Assembly: GCF_000091045.1 (NCBI RefSeq) | Contig: NC_006670.1 | Span: forward strand, 1,803,201 to 1,867,200 | Reading direction: 5' to 3' | Origin: Cryptococcus deneoformans JEC21 | Taxonomy: Eukaryota; Basidiomycota; Tremellomycetes; Tremellales; Cryptococcaceae | Length of the DNA stretch: 64,000 nucleotides | Shown here: piece by piece, positions 23,405 to 35,023 of the stretch | Layout of the letters: every line of letters begins with the position of its first letter | Numbering within the stretch: the first letter of the stretch is position 1 | The notes under the pieces: model-generated | What the model was told of the DNA's origin: nothing | The model's database searches: none | The model's input: the letters and a program-made list of their open reading frames with translations, nothing else | Made by a program: the position numbers and the translations under genes

Positions 23405-25023
23405 ATGTCGATATCCAGAGCCAAATTATTACGCCAGGTCTACCCATTCAAACCCCCTTCTACATCTATCGATCACCTCGTCATTGGCGGCGGTGTCATA
23501 GGTCTCAGTGTAGCCGCTGCCCTCGTCAACAAGGGAGGAAAAGATAGGACAACATTTCTGGTAGAGCGCCACGGTCAAGTGAGCTCGTTTCTAACATTCC
23601 GTGCATAAATCCTGACCTTCAGTAAGCTTGGACAGGAAACGACGTGAGTTGATAAGCATCTGCGAGGGCTGATGAGTAGCGCGAGAAACTCAGAGGTCAT
23701 TCACTCAGGCATCTAGTAAGTCGCTCCACAAAGGGTTACGGGGCAGAACTAAAAACGCGCAGCTATCCTTTAGGAAGTATAAAGTCAAGACTATGCATAC
23801 AAGGGAGGGACATGCTCTACAGACGGTGTGAGCAATTCGACATTGGGCATAAACGTACTGGAAAAGTGCGTTTCGATCAAAGTACGAACTATAAACAAAA
23901 CTAATCTTCATCATGGAAGATCGTTGTCGCCACATCCAACTCCCAAATACCCTATCTTCAAAAGCTTCAAGCACATTCCATCCACCCCTCATTCCTGACA
24001 ACTCCCGGCGACCCTTCCTCTTCACGCATCGCTACTCGATTCCTTTGCGGTAACGAGGCTCGAGAGCTTGAGCCTGACCTTTCTCCAAGAGTATGTGGGG
24101 CCTTGCTCATTCCTTCGACAGGTATCGTGGATTCACAGGGTCTGGTAGACAGCTTGGAAAGAGAAGTTGAAGATCCTGATTACAATCCTTCGGCATCTCG
24201 AGAAGAAGATAGGGGAGAAGGTGTCATCGTACTCGGGACGAGAGTTGTTCGAATTGATCGAGAGGAGTCTGGCAGTGGATGGGTCATACAGATGGAGACT
24301 GGCTGGGAAGGTCTCGAGGAAGGAGAAAAGGGAGAGGTAGAGAGTGTCCGCGCGAATGTGGTGGTGAATGCCGCGGGACTTGGATCAGTCAGTCTGTGTG
24401 AGGGCGTTGTATCCAAAGCTGAGCTGGCAGAATTATGGCCTGTCAAGGGTAAGTATGCACTGCTATGGAATGAAGCTAAAATCAAGGCAATTATATGTCT
24501 TACAAGGGACCTGGCATTGGCAATGTCTCAAGACTGATTTACCCTTGTCCAAGCGTCAACGTCGACCACCTGGGTACTCATCTAGCAAGTACTCATAGCC
24601 TCCACTATTGTTGATTCAGGCTAATGTGTACCCAAGACGCTTGACCTCGACGGTAACATCAAATTCGGTCCTGATGTCCAAACGATTGGAACTTCTGCTG
24701 ATGCCGCTCGGGACCCAGATTTTTGGCAGTCGCATCTCGCGCCCGCTTCTTCACCAGAGCGCATAGCAGCTTTTGCTCGCTCAGTCCAGGACTATCTTCC
24801 CACTATCGACCCCTCCTTACTTTCGCCCGACTATGCTGGCATTCGACCGAACATTGCACCGCCCGAAGCTGGGTTCTCAGACTTTCTCATTCGCCATGCG
24901 GAACAAAGGAAGGGTTTCATCGAGCTGTTGGGTTTCAATAGCCCGGGGTTGACTAGTAGTCTGGCAGTGGGCGAGGTGGTAGGGGAAATGGTAGGCAGAC
25001 AAGTGTGGAACAAGAAGGATTAG
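23405..25023 (+). CDS. FAD-dependent L-2-hydroxyglutarate dehydrogenase-like oxidoreductase
   Basis: This is predicted to oxidise L-2-hydroxyglutarate to 2-oxoglutarate, a metabolite-repair role usually in mitochondria. The FAD-binding Rossmann motif is at the N terminus: IDHLVIGGGVIGLSVAAAL. Family motifs follow: GQETTARNSEVIHSGIYYP (across microexons), SRLCIQGRDMLY, VCGALLIPSTGIVDSQGLVD, ANVVVNAAGLGS, LGTHLTLDLDGNIKFGPDVQ, YAGIRPNIAPP, and FIELLGFNSPGLTSSLAVGE at the C terminus. Exon 2 is a 21-nt microexon (23623-23643) and exon 3 is about 35 nt. Together they encode the conserved ETT..NSEVIHSG segment. The stop is TAG 25021-25023. The N terminus is basic (ISRAKLLRQVYPF), compatible with mitochondrial import. 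Confidence 0.9.
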
Positions 25024-26132
25024 ATTGATATACGTTTGTGATAAGCGGTACCATTCGCGTCGATACAATCAGCACACGGTAACGCTCATACAGCGACAAA
25101 CTCAGACTCTATGACTATGTAGAATCGATTACCATTTACTATGGTTTCCGGCACTTCCTATATATATCTTTTATTATAATGTCGCAATGGAACGCTATAT
25201 GATGTGCACGTACTGCACTAGCACCGCCCAGTCCTCCCGTCCTAAAACAACGACGACGACAACAAGGGTAGCTTCTAATTCTGATCATCATGTCCGTTTA
25301 TGCGATCGTGGGGATGTAAAACGTATCTTATTATACGTTGCAAGCAGGACAGGAGATCCTATGGCCTATGAAATAAAGACTTCGGGGGTCATGCCAATGG
25401 TGTACGAAGTAGTTGCCAGAAGCAGGCAGATTCTGCCCGTGGGCGATTCTTCAGTAGAGTAGTAAGAAACGCCGGCGTTGCGGACGTGAAATGCGCGCGG
25501 ATCCTTTGCAAAGATGTCTTCCTTCAGCGCATACATCTTCGGTCTATTATACCCATCCTCCAAAGCTCTTCGGCCGTGGCTGGCCCTCTCCCCCTTAACG
25601 ATACACAGCCATCGTAGCTACCACCACGTCCGACCCCTATTCTCTACCTTCCTCGCTCGCGTTCCCCTTCGTCTCGTCACGTCTTGCCGTCTCCGTGCAC
25701 ACATCCACCTTCAGTCTCTCTTCCACCATTAATTGAACTGGAATCAGCAAATTCGTATTTGGCTATCTATCACCAGTAAGTGTTTCCTAAGACAACAAGA
25801 CATGCGTCGTCATAAATGCAGGACCGAGGACACACCCTTTGTCTTGAAGGGCGCTTTATTGATAAGCCTCCCTTGAACGAACTCTGTCTCTTTAGCCTCC
25901 TCCTTTCACCCTATATCCACCTTCGCCGTGTATTCATAGAGACTCGCGCCAGGAGGATACCGTACGAAAGTAGAGAGACAAAGGAATAGCCACCTTTATG
26001 CTTGACCTATTCTTAACGACTTACGAATACAAAGAACCAAAGAACTGACTCATAGTCACCTTCAGGCATTTCCGTCATAATCTTTATCGGACCGGATACC
26101 GCGTACTCCTGGATTGACTAGATTCATGCGCG
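25024..26132. other. Long intergenic region and CDC4 leader
   Basis: This 1.1-kb stretch includes a TATATATA-type run at 25158-25169 and a pyrimidine-rich zone at 25550-25735, common in long fungal leaders. A short minus-strand frame at 25366-25563 is listed separately. A uORF overlaps the CDC4 start at the right end. Confidence 0.5.
25366..25563 (-). CDS. Possible small hypothetical protein (65 aa)
   Basis: This open frame encodes MEDGYNRPKMYALKEDIF at its start and TIGMTPEVFIS at its end, with mixed, ordinary amino-acid composition and third positions rich in C/G. It has no recognised domain and no neighbour that explains it. It could be a small gene, the last exon of a longer one, or chance. 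It overlaps nothing else. Confidence 0.2.
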   Translation of the reverse strand: MEDGYNRPKMYALKEDIFAKDPRAFHVRNAGVSYYSTEESPTGRICLLLATTSYTIGMTPEVFIS

Positions 26133-26164
26133 ATGCAGGGCACACCCAACACAATGGACTATAA
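26126..26164 (+). promoter_or_regulatory. Upstream ORF overlapping the CDC4 start codon
   Basis: An ATG at 26126 opens a 12-codon frame (MRDAGHTQHNGL) ending at TAA 26162-26164. It begins 7 nt before the CDC4 ATG at 26133 in another frame and runs past it and past the next in-frame ATG (26154). Ribosomes must scan past it to make full-length CDC4. Confidence 0.5.
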
Positions 26165-29100
26165 CGACTTGGATTCTGCAAACGGCCGTGGGCTCCCCAC
26201 GGGAGGGCTGACATGGTCCAACGAAGGACCGGTCTTGCAGATGGAAGATGCAGTGGTAGAGACAGTGTATGTATTGTTTACGCTCTTGGTTATCATTGGA
26301 CTGATGAGTTTGGTAGTGTTACGCATACAACCCGTACAACAACATCGTTCCAACCCATCACCCTCCCTCGAGTCCCTTCTCCAGAGCATCTCAAACTCCC
26401 AAATCACCTTCCTGGCGAAAAGTATCCTCTGGCGGACCAGCCCGCGCCCAGTGACATGCGTTTATTTACTATGACTCTTGGAGGAAGAAGAGTAATCGTT
26501 CAGGATGAAAATGCCTCTGGAGAGAGTGGAATAGAAATGTCTGGCCCTGGGTGGACAAGAACTCTGTTGAACGGCAGTATGACTGAGGCTGAAAATGGTG
26601 TCGACGTAGCAGACGAAAGCTTGACTTTTCTTCAAGCCCTTAACAGGTCAAAAGGCAAAGAGAAGAAGAGGGAATACGAAGAGCGAAGTGATGCTCCCGC
26701 ATCCCCAGTAGCTAACGATATTTCTGCCAGGCGAAGTCCGCCTAGAAAGAAGATTAGAGGGCTGGATGAGATCAATATACCTACAGGTGTAAATCGAGCG
26801 TTATTATCACCATTGCCCTCCCCTGAACACGAGTCTATGTCTCTTTCCTCTATAGCCCCCACGGCTCAAGCACCGAATATGGGCTCCGGTGTTGAGCTTT
26901 CAGCTCTATTCTCTCTCCCGTCTCTTGTCTCCCATTTCGACACTCTACCTGATCGTCTGCAACAACACTTCCTCATGCACCTCCTTCGTCGCTCCCGTAT
27001 GCCCACTTTACAACGCATATCGAACTTCGTATCCACGGCTCTTCGCCGGGATTTTATCACCCAACTTCCACACGAGGTCGCCATACAGATACTCAAATCA
27101 GTTGATGGCAAGAGTTTAGCCAGTGCCTCCAGGGTGTGCAAAAAATGGAAGAGAATCATTGATATGGAAAGAAGTGTATGGAAGGCGCGATTATTAGACG
27201 ATAAACTCTGGAGTGGTTTCGGTACAGAAGAACAGGAGGAGAGTTTAGTTCTTGAGCGATACGAGGCGCTAGACCTACACGATCAGCTCGAGGGGAGACG
27301 TACTAGCTATCAAGCAGTATCCGGCGAGGATGAGCAAATGTTTTCGCCAACATTGGGTCATGATCTACCTGAAAGACCCACTCCTCTCAAACATGTGTAC
27401 CGTCGTCGATATCAGGATCAAAAGAATTGGATACATACTCGACCAGAACATAGTTCATTTACTGGCCAGGGTACAAACGTCGTCACATGTCTTCAGTTTG
27501 ATGAGGATAAGATTGTTTCTGCGTCGGATGATCATTCAATCAACATCTACAACACGAATGATGGTCAGCTTCGCAAGCGGCTTGATGGACATGAGGGCGG
27601 CGTGTGGACGCTTCAATATAAAGGTCACACCCTTGTCAGTGGTTCGACAGACCGGACAGTGAGGATATGGGACCTGGAAGATCTCCGAATGACCTATGTG
27701 TTCGCTGGCCACACCAGCACTGTTAGATGTCTGCAGATTGTTGAACCGGTGTGGGAGGAGGAGACACAATCCTATCAGCCACCTGTCCCTATGATTGTGA
27801 CTGGATCCAGAGATGCAACGCTCCGTGTTTGGAAGCTGCCCCAGAAGGATGACCCTCTATATGACGGTATTGTGAGTTCATCGGCATATCTGTTTTTTAA
27901 ACATCACTGATGAGAGGCAGGTGGAAGAGGAACAAACTGAGCTCATTGGGCCTGACGTAAACCCTTTCCACATGCACCTTCTTGAGGGCCATTCCCTTGC
28001 TGTTCGAGCAATTGCCACTCATGGCAGAATCTGTGTATCGGGCTCGTATGATATGAGCGTTAGAGTATGGGACATCGTGAAGGGGACCAGTCTTCATGTT
28101 CTTACGGGGCATGAAGATAAAGGTAAAAATCACACACTCGACAAGAGCATTACAGAAGTTGACAAAGCTTTAGTGTATAGCATCGTCTACGACCCTTATC
28201 GCAAGAGATGTGCCTCGGGCTCTTTGGACAGCACCGTCAAGGTTTGGGATATAGTCTCGGGTCAATGTCTTCACACTCTCCAAGGTCACACTTCTCTTGT
28301 GGGCCTCCTCGGTTTGTCCCCTAACTATCTCGTCTCTGCTGCTGCCGATTCCTCTCTCCGCATTTGGGACCCCAATACTTGCCAACTCAAGAACGTCCTT
28401 GCTTCTCACAGTGGCGCAATCACATGCTTTCAGCATGATGAGACAAAGGTCATCTCGGGCTCAGATGGAACCCTGAAGCTCTGGGACGTCAAAACAGGAA
28501 CATTCGTTCGAGATCTGGTTGTGGGGATCAGCGCGGTGTGGCAGGTCTCTTTCAACAAAAACCTGCTGGTAGCTGCCTCAAATCGGAACGGCGCAACTGT
28601 TTTTGATGTCTTCAGATTTGGCCAGTCGAGTACACAAGATGTAGATGATCCCTCTCTTGACAATCTGCAGCCACCGAGATGGGAAAGGTGGGCCGCCGAG
28701 AAGAGAAGAAGGTTGGAAATGGAAGAGAAGAAAAAGAGGAAGAGCCGCAGTCGCAAAGCTCGTACTGAGTCAGCCTGGGATGACAGACTCGAAAAAGTAA
28801 GAGACCCAAGAATGGCATCCTGGAAAACTACTTTACCTTATGCCCCGACGGGACATCTTGGCTACTCTGTCGAAGGTGAAGAACCAGACGAACGTGTAGG
28901 CCTCCAACCTCCTCCGGCATTTGGTTTCAGGACTGGGTCTCATGCAGGATCTTCGAAAGGCAACTCGCCGTATCAGTTAAGTTCGGCCCAGTCAGGGTCA
29001 AACAACGTTGTGCGTCGGAGTCTTCACGATCTTTCGGGTAGTCCTACGCCGACTGGTGTGGCCCGGAGACGAGCCGGGCTAATGATCTCCAAGGTCCCTA

Positions 29101-29270
29101 GAGCAGAGGGATCAAATGGGGCTAGCGCCGCATTGCCGCCTGGCTCGGTTGTTGGTCCCCTGGATATTGGGGAGTCGAGCGCTAGTACAGCTGTGGTGGA
29201 AGACAATTATCAGGATGATGAGGGCGAGGAGGATGAAGAAATGGAGAATGCTGATGAGCATTCATATTGA
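26133..29270 (+). CDS. CDC4: F-box/WD40 substrate receptor of SCF ubiquitin ligase (CDC4/Fbw7)
   Basis: This protein brings phosphorylated substrates (CDK inhibitors, transcription factors) to SCF for ubiquitination in the nucleus. Four exons (26133-26266, 26317-27871, 27921-28122, 28174-29270) give 995 residues. The disordered N terminus has a basic SPPRKKIRGL stretch. A D-domain-like helix (DTLPDRLQQHFLMHLLRRSR) precedes the F-box (FITQLPHEVAIQILKSVDGK, VCKKWKRIID). Eight WD40 blades follow, as in yeast Cdc4, with repeats such as LDGHEGGVWTLQY, LVSGSTDRTVRIWD, CVSGSYDMSVRVWD, CASGSLDSTVKVWD and VISGSDGTLKLWD. The Arg residues of the SGSxDxTxRVW blades supply phosphodegron binding in the family. 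A basic/Ser-rich tail of ~240 residues ends in acidic DDEGEEDEEMENADE. The intron at 28123-28173 is 51 nt and stop-free in frame. M8 (26154) is an alternative start. Confidence 0.95.
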
Positions 29271-29643
29271 TGATATCACGAGGTCTTAAGCAATCTTCTA
29301 TACGAATAATATACGAATACCGGCCCGGTTGTCTGTCTTAATTTGTAGAGTATGTTACATACAGTGTTATGGCGTTCTTCATTGTTTTTGTTCGCCTGAA
29401 TGGAGATTCAACGGTCATCATTGATTGACGGACAACAGTTAGTATCGTTACTATTTCAGGTCAACATGATCGAAGGAAACTCGTGCTAAAGATCACGCAC
29501 AAGGAGTATTCGTGCTGCATAGATATGTCATAAACATGTACAAGTGCTTCCGGTTTAGTGTCTCATTTCTCATTTTCGAAGTATGTCGAAATAATTATTA
29601 TGATGGACAAAGACAAAAAAGGAATGGACAAAAAGATTTGTTT
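29271..29643. other. Intergenic, CDC4 3' flank to tRNA-Ala
   Basis: This is AT-rich sequence downstream of CDC4. The T-run serving as Pol III terminator for the minus-strand tRNA would be read as the A-rich stretch at 29613-29637 on this strand. No gene is seen. Confidence 0.4.
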
Positions 29644-30081
<438 letters not shown>

Positions 30082-30099
30082 ATGGCAGGAAGAGATCCG

Positions 30100-30134
<35 letters not shown>

Positions 30135-30257
30135 CGCTGCCGTACAGGTCTGTGCATAATCCCAAGCGGGCTGCAAACATTGGCTAATTGTTGCTTGTAG
30201 ATCACAGCGGAGCAGCTTTTGAGAGAGGCGCAAGAACGACAAGAACCTGCTATCCAG

Positions 30258-30319
<62 letters not shown>

Positions 30320-30320
30320 G

Positions 30321-30355
<35 letters not shown>

Positions 30356-30487
30356 CATTCTCGGTTAGTACATCGCTATTGCGTCTGTGGTCGAAAGATG
30401 CTGACATGTGTTGAATTAGCATGGACCAAATATGCACAATGGGAAGCCAGCCAGAATGAGTATGAGCGATCAAGATCAGTGTTTGAG

Positions 30488-30534
<47 letters not shown>

Positions 30535-30756
30535 CCTTGCTCAGTGCCGACGTCGGACGTATGCTGACAATAAGTGCAGATTAAGTATACCGACATGGAG
30601 CTGAAAGCTCGAAACATCAACCACGCTAGGAATCTTTTTGACAGAGCTATCACCCTCCTTCCCCGTGTTGACGCAGTGAGTGTTATTAATTGGCTCTTCC
30701 CGCCGTCAATTGACAATGCGTAGCTTTGGTACAAATATGTCTATCTTGAAGAATTG

Positions 30757-30788
<32 letters not shown>

Positions 30789-32710
30789 TGAGAGGTGGAT
30801 GCAATGGGAACCCAACGACAAAGCTTGGCAGAGTTACATCAAGCTCGAAGAACGTTATAATGAGCTGGATCGGGCTTCCGCCATTTACGAGCGCTGGATT
30901 GCTTGCCGCCCGATTCCCAAGAACTGGGTGACATGGGCCAAGTTTGAAGAGGACAGGGGTCAGCCGGACAAGGCTCGGGAGGTTTTCCAGACAGCTTTAG
31001 AGTTCTTCGGTGATGAAGAGGAGCAGGTGGAAAAAGCCCAATCGGTATTTGCTGCGTTCGCAAGGATGGAGACTAGATTGAAGGAATTTGAAAGGGCGAG
31101 AGTGATTTACAAATTTGCCTTAGCAAGATTGCCTAGATCAAAATCTGCTAGCTGTAAGTCCTCACCGTGACGTTTTCCGCAATGCTGACTAGTTCGTAGT
31201 ATATGCCCAGTATACCAAATTCGAGAAGCAACGTGAGTTGGTGAACTTGTAGCAACAATTATACTAATCCCGATTAAGATGGTGACCGTGCTGGTGTTGA
31301 GCTCACTGTTCTTGGCAAACGGCGCATTCAGTACGAGGAAGAATTGGCCTATGATCCTACGAATTATGATGCGTGGTTTTCTCTTGCCAGGTTAGAGGAA
31401 GATGCCTATCGCGCGGACAGAGAAGATGGTGAAGATGTTGAGCCAATGCGAGTTCGGGAAGTGTACGAGAGAGCTGTGGCCAATGTCCCTCCTGCGCTGG
31501 AAAAAAGATATTGGAGAAGATACATTTATCGTATGTGAAGTCTCGTTTCATGCTGCTCCGCTAATGTTCGTAGTGTGGTTGCAATATGCTGCATTTGAGG
31601 AGATTGACACCAAGGACTACGACAGGGCGCGGGATGTCTATAAAGCAGCTGTTAAACTTGTGCCACATAAAACGTTCACTTTTGCTAAGGTAAGCTGCGT
31701 CTGCTCTGGGCAAACGAAAGAATACTTATAACATCTTCAGCTCTGGCTGGCTTACGCTTACTTTGAAATTCGTCGACTTGACGTCTCTGCGGCCCGTAAA
31801 GTTCTTGGTGCTGGTATCGGCATGTGCCCCAAACCGAAGCTCTTTACTGGTTATATCGAACTGGAGATGCGGCTGCGAGAGTTTGATAGGGTTCGAACAT
31901 TGTACGAGAAGTTCTTGACTGTGAGTTGTCTTCACTGTGTAAGCATGTGACTGGAAGCTAACATCTACGTAGTATGACCCCTCCCTCAGTTCTGCCTGGA
32001 TCCAATGGACTCAAGTTGAATCTGCCGTCGAAGATTTCGAACGTGTTCGAGCAATTTTCGAACTCGCCGTGCAACAATCTCTGGATATGCCCGAGATCGT
32101 CTGGAAAGCGTACATTGACTTCGAAGCCGGCGAGGGCGAGCGCGAACGTGCGCGTAATTTGTACGAACGCTTGCTCGAACGTACTTCTCACGTCAAAGTC
32201 TGGATTTCATACGCACTCATGGAGATCGCGACGCTTGGTGGGGGAGAGGATGAAGATGGCAATGAGATTGAAGGCGAGGCTGGGGACGCTGATTTGGCGA
32301 GGCAAGTGTTCGAAAGAGGTTATAAGGACTTGCGAGCGAAGGGTGAAAAGGAAGATAGAGCCGTGTTACTCGAATCTTGGAAGAGTTTCGAGCAGGAGCA
32401 TGGCGACGAGGAGACGTTGGCCAAGGTAGAGGATATGTTGCCCACAACTCGAAAGAGGTGGAGGAAGGCAGAGGACGGGAGTGGAGAGTTGGAAGAATAC
32501 TGGGACTTGGTATTCCCCGACGATGAAAGGGAAGCGAACCCGACTAGTTTCAAATTCTTCCAGGCTGCCCAAGCTTGGGCTCAACAGCGTGCTGGGCAGG
32601 GAGAAGAAGGCGGTTTATCCTACGATTTGCCGTCAGATTCAGAGGACGAAAACGAGGACGGAGACGAGGACGGGGACGGTAGGGAAGAAGAGGGAATGGA
32701 CCAGGATTAG
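30082..32710 (+). CDS. CLF1: Pre-mRNA-splicing factor CLF1 (Syf3/Crooked neck)
   Basis: This is a scaffold of the Prp19/NTC complex in the spliceosome. It is made almost entirely of HAT (half-TPR) repeats. The N terminus [18 protein letters not shown] is followed by [19 protein letters not shown] and [17 protein letters not shown], typical for the family. HAT units such as [80 protein letters not shown] and [20 protein letters not shown] run to about residue 640. The C-terminal region is acidic ([20 protein letters not shown]). Nine or so short introns interrupt the gene, and all acceptors I checked keep the HAT frame. C. neoformans CLF1 is also called CCN1. Confidence 0.95.
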
Positions 32711-32791
32711 ACCTTGCGTTGTTCTTTATAGTCAGATATCATAACATGCATTACAATGGATCATAATGGTCTTTGAGTATATTTGTAGATT

Positions 32792-34701
32792 TCACGCTCT
32801 CCAAACTTGAAAATATCCCGGTACAAAGGTACGTGACCATCGACACAGTTCCACAACTCGCTCTCCGTCATCCTCCATACGTCTGTGCACTTCAAATACC
32901 ATATTTGCACTGCCTATTTGCTCGATCTGCCCCATCTTCTCTGCTAGACTGTGGAGATATTGTGCAACAGCTCCTCGGCTCGAGACTGAGGCAGAAGGCA
33001 ATGTGAAATTGACGTGCAAGATCCTGAGAGAAGAAGGGGAAAGTGCAGGGATTGATAGCATGATGGACGGATGTGTGGCGGTGATGTAGAGCTCTTCTAA
33101 GTTAGGCAGCGACTCTAGGATAGCCGACAAAGTCTCTGGTGAGGTTATCACAAGATTTATAAGTGATAGCTTGCTGAGGTTCCCGGGAAGCTGACCCTGA
33201 AATGTAATCCAAGTCTCGAATGGCAGTAATGGTTTTGACCCCGAAATGGTCAGGTGTAAAGCTGACAATGAAGGGCAATGGGGTAGAGCAGGAAGATCGA
33301 AGGGCGAGAGAGCATGAGCAGCAGAAGCAGATTCCCGATGGGGTATAGTTATCGATAAGGAAAAAGTGTGTAACTGTGGGAGCGGTGGTGAAGACGTCAG
33401 GTCTAACAGATTGGAATGTGGGAGTGCATCTAGAGATAGCTCTTGAATGCCGGGTCCAATTCTATCCAACAGCGAGAAGATACCCTCCCTGGTGACATGA
33501 GTACATCCCCAGAATGTCAAACGTCGGAGATTTCTGAGTCGAGGAGCCATTACTTTGAGTATAGTGTCGTCTATCAACGAAGAGCTCTATGTATCTTGTT
33601 TAGCAGCCCCTTGACATCGAAAAGATGATGTATACCCACTTGACAAATGATATCTAGTCCCTTGAGTCCTCCTTGCTCTCGTTCATCAAGAGCTGTCACT
33701 AAATCTACTAGCTTGCTCTTCATATGGGGATCTGGCATCATAATCCGCAAGTCCTCTAAAGAGCAAAATGTGCCCAAGAGCGATGGATCATAATATCTAT
33801 AAGAATGACCCGATATCTCAAACGATCGAAGGCGTGGTAAGCGAGAGATGGTCTCAAGCAGAGTAGGATTGAGAGATTTATCTCGCTACCAGATATTTGA
33901 TTAGTTTTACTGACAGCTGCAAGACTGGCCCAAAAGGACGAACCGTCCATACCAGCGACTCAAGATTACACATGTTGGACATGGCCAATTGGACGTGATC
34001 ATCTAGGTCTGACCTCTCTTCGCCACGAGTAGCAAGTGGGAAGAACCTTACATCTATTTTGGATGATCAGGCGATAGGCCAATTTGAATATTAGGTTAAC
34101 CTACCTAGTCGACGGATGAGACGGCACAGCTCTGGCCGCCGATGCAGAGTCTCGAACAAACGAACCAGCTATTTCCGTCAGCACAGGTTTCACGACGATC
34201 GTTATGGATATTATTATTGATAGCTTACTTTGACATGCGGTCCATCCTCCCCTGTAATAACCTATGTTAACCCCTGGACCACCAAAGTTATTAAACCCAG
34301 CACTCACAAGGTCTCACCCAGACATGTCCGTACAGCCTCTTTCTTCCAATCCTACACCATTCCTTGGAGACCCTACATAGATTTGCCCAATCTGAAGGCT
34401 TATGAAAGTTTTCCAGTACTAGTGGTACGAGTTCCTCATATCTGAAGAGCATTGACAGGGGTGATGGACTATAAGATTCCTCGGAAATACCCATCGGTAA
34501 GGGGTATATTTTTGGCTGTCTAGGTGGGCTTGGAGGTGGAGGCGTATGAGGTTCATGGAATTGGGGCATTTTTGAAGGGCCACTCCACTGGACGGCCCGC
34601 ATGAACATCTTGTCTAGCAGTAGAGGCTTTCTGGGAGGTCCATCATCGACACGGATGGCTCGCAGTTGAGCGTCTATAGCATGCAAGTCTGATTCGTCCA
34701 T
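32792..34701 (-). CDS. F-box protein with leucine-rich-like C terminus
   Basis: The protein starts MDESDLHAIDAQLRAIRVDD. A Pro-rich linker (PPPPSPPRQPKIYPLP) and an F-box-like segment (LVPLVLENFHKPSDWANLCR, VSKEWCRIGRKRLYGHVW) follow. Several short exons then lead to a long C-terminal part with degenerate leucine-rich units (LRNLRRLTFWGCTHVTREGI, IQELSLDAL, LSKLSLINLVITSPETLSAI, LPNLEELYITAT). This arrangement is that of FBXL-type SCF receptors, which select substrates with the LRR. The substrate cannot be told. The stop is TGA at 32792-32794 on the minus strand. Exon edges between 33580 and 34330 are approximate. The gene is divergent from the alpha-mannosidase. Confidence 0.7.
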
Positions 34702-35023
34702 TGTGAAATAGACGAGCGCCGGGCATGGATGTGAAGGTATCGGTTCGGGCCTTGTGCCAACACACTCTTCATCTCTGAGATATGACAAAATAGTTCGTTA
34801 TACGTAAATGTGCTGCTGCGACGGATGCGATGGTGCACACCTCGAGCGATGTAATATCGGATATCGCCGAGTCCAGTCACCTGACTTGTTCAATCAGACG
34901 AGCAGCGTGAATGACGATGGGCGAGTTGCGTGAGTGTCCGAATGACACGAGAACTCCGTGAGTAGCATTTTATACCCATCTACTACCCATACGCACTTAA
35001 TACACTCCGGGAAATACATCACC
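34702..35023. other. Divergent promoter, F-box gene and alpha-mannosidase
   Basis: This spacer is a little over 300 bp, without an open frame of note. No clear motif is seen. Confidence 0.4.
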
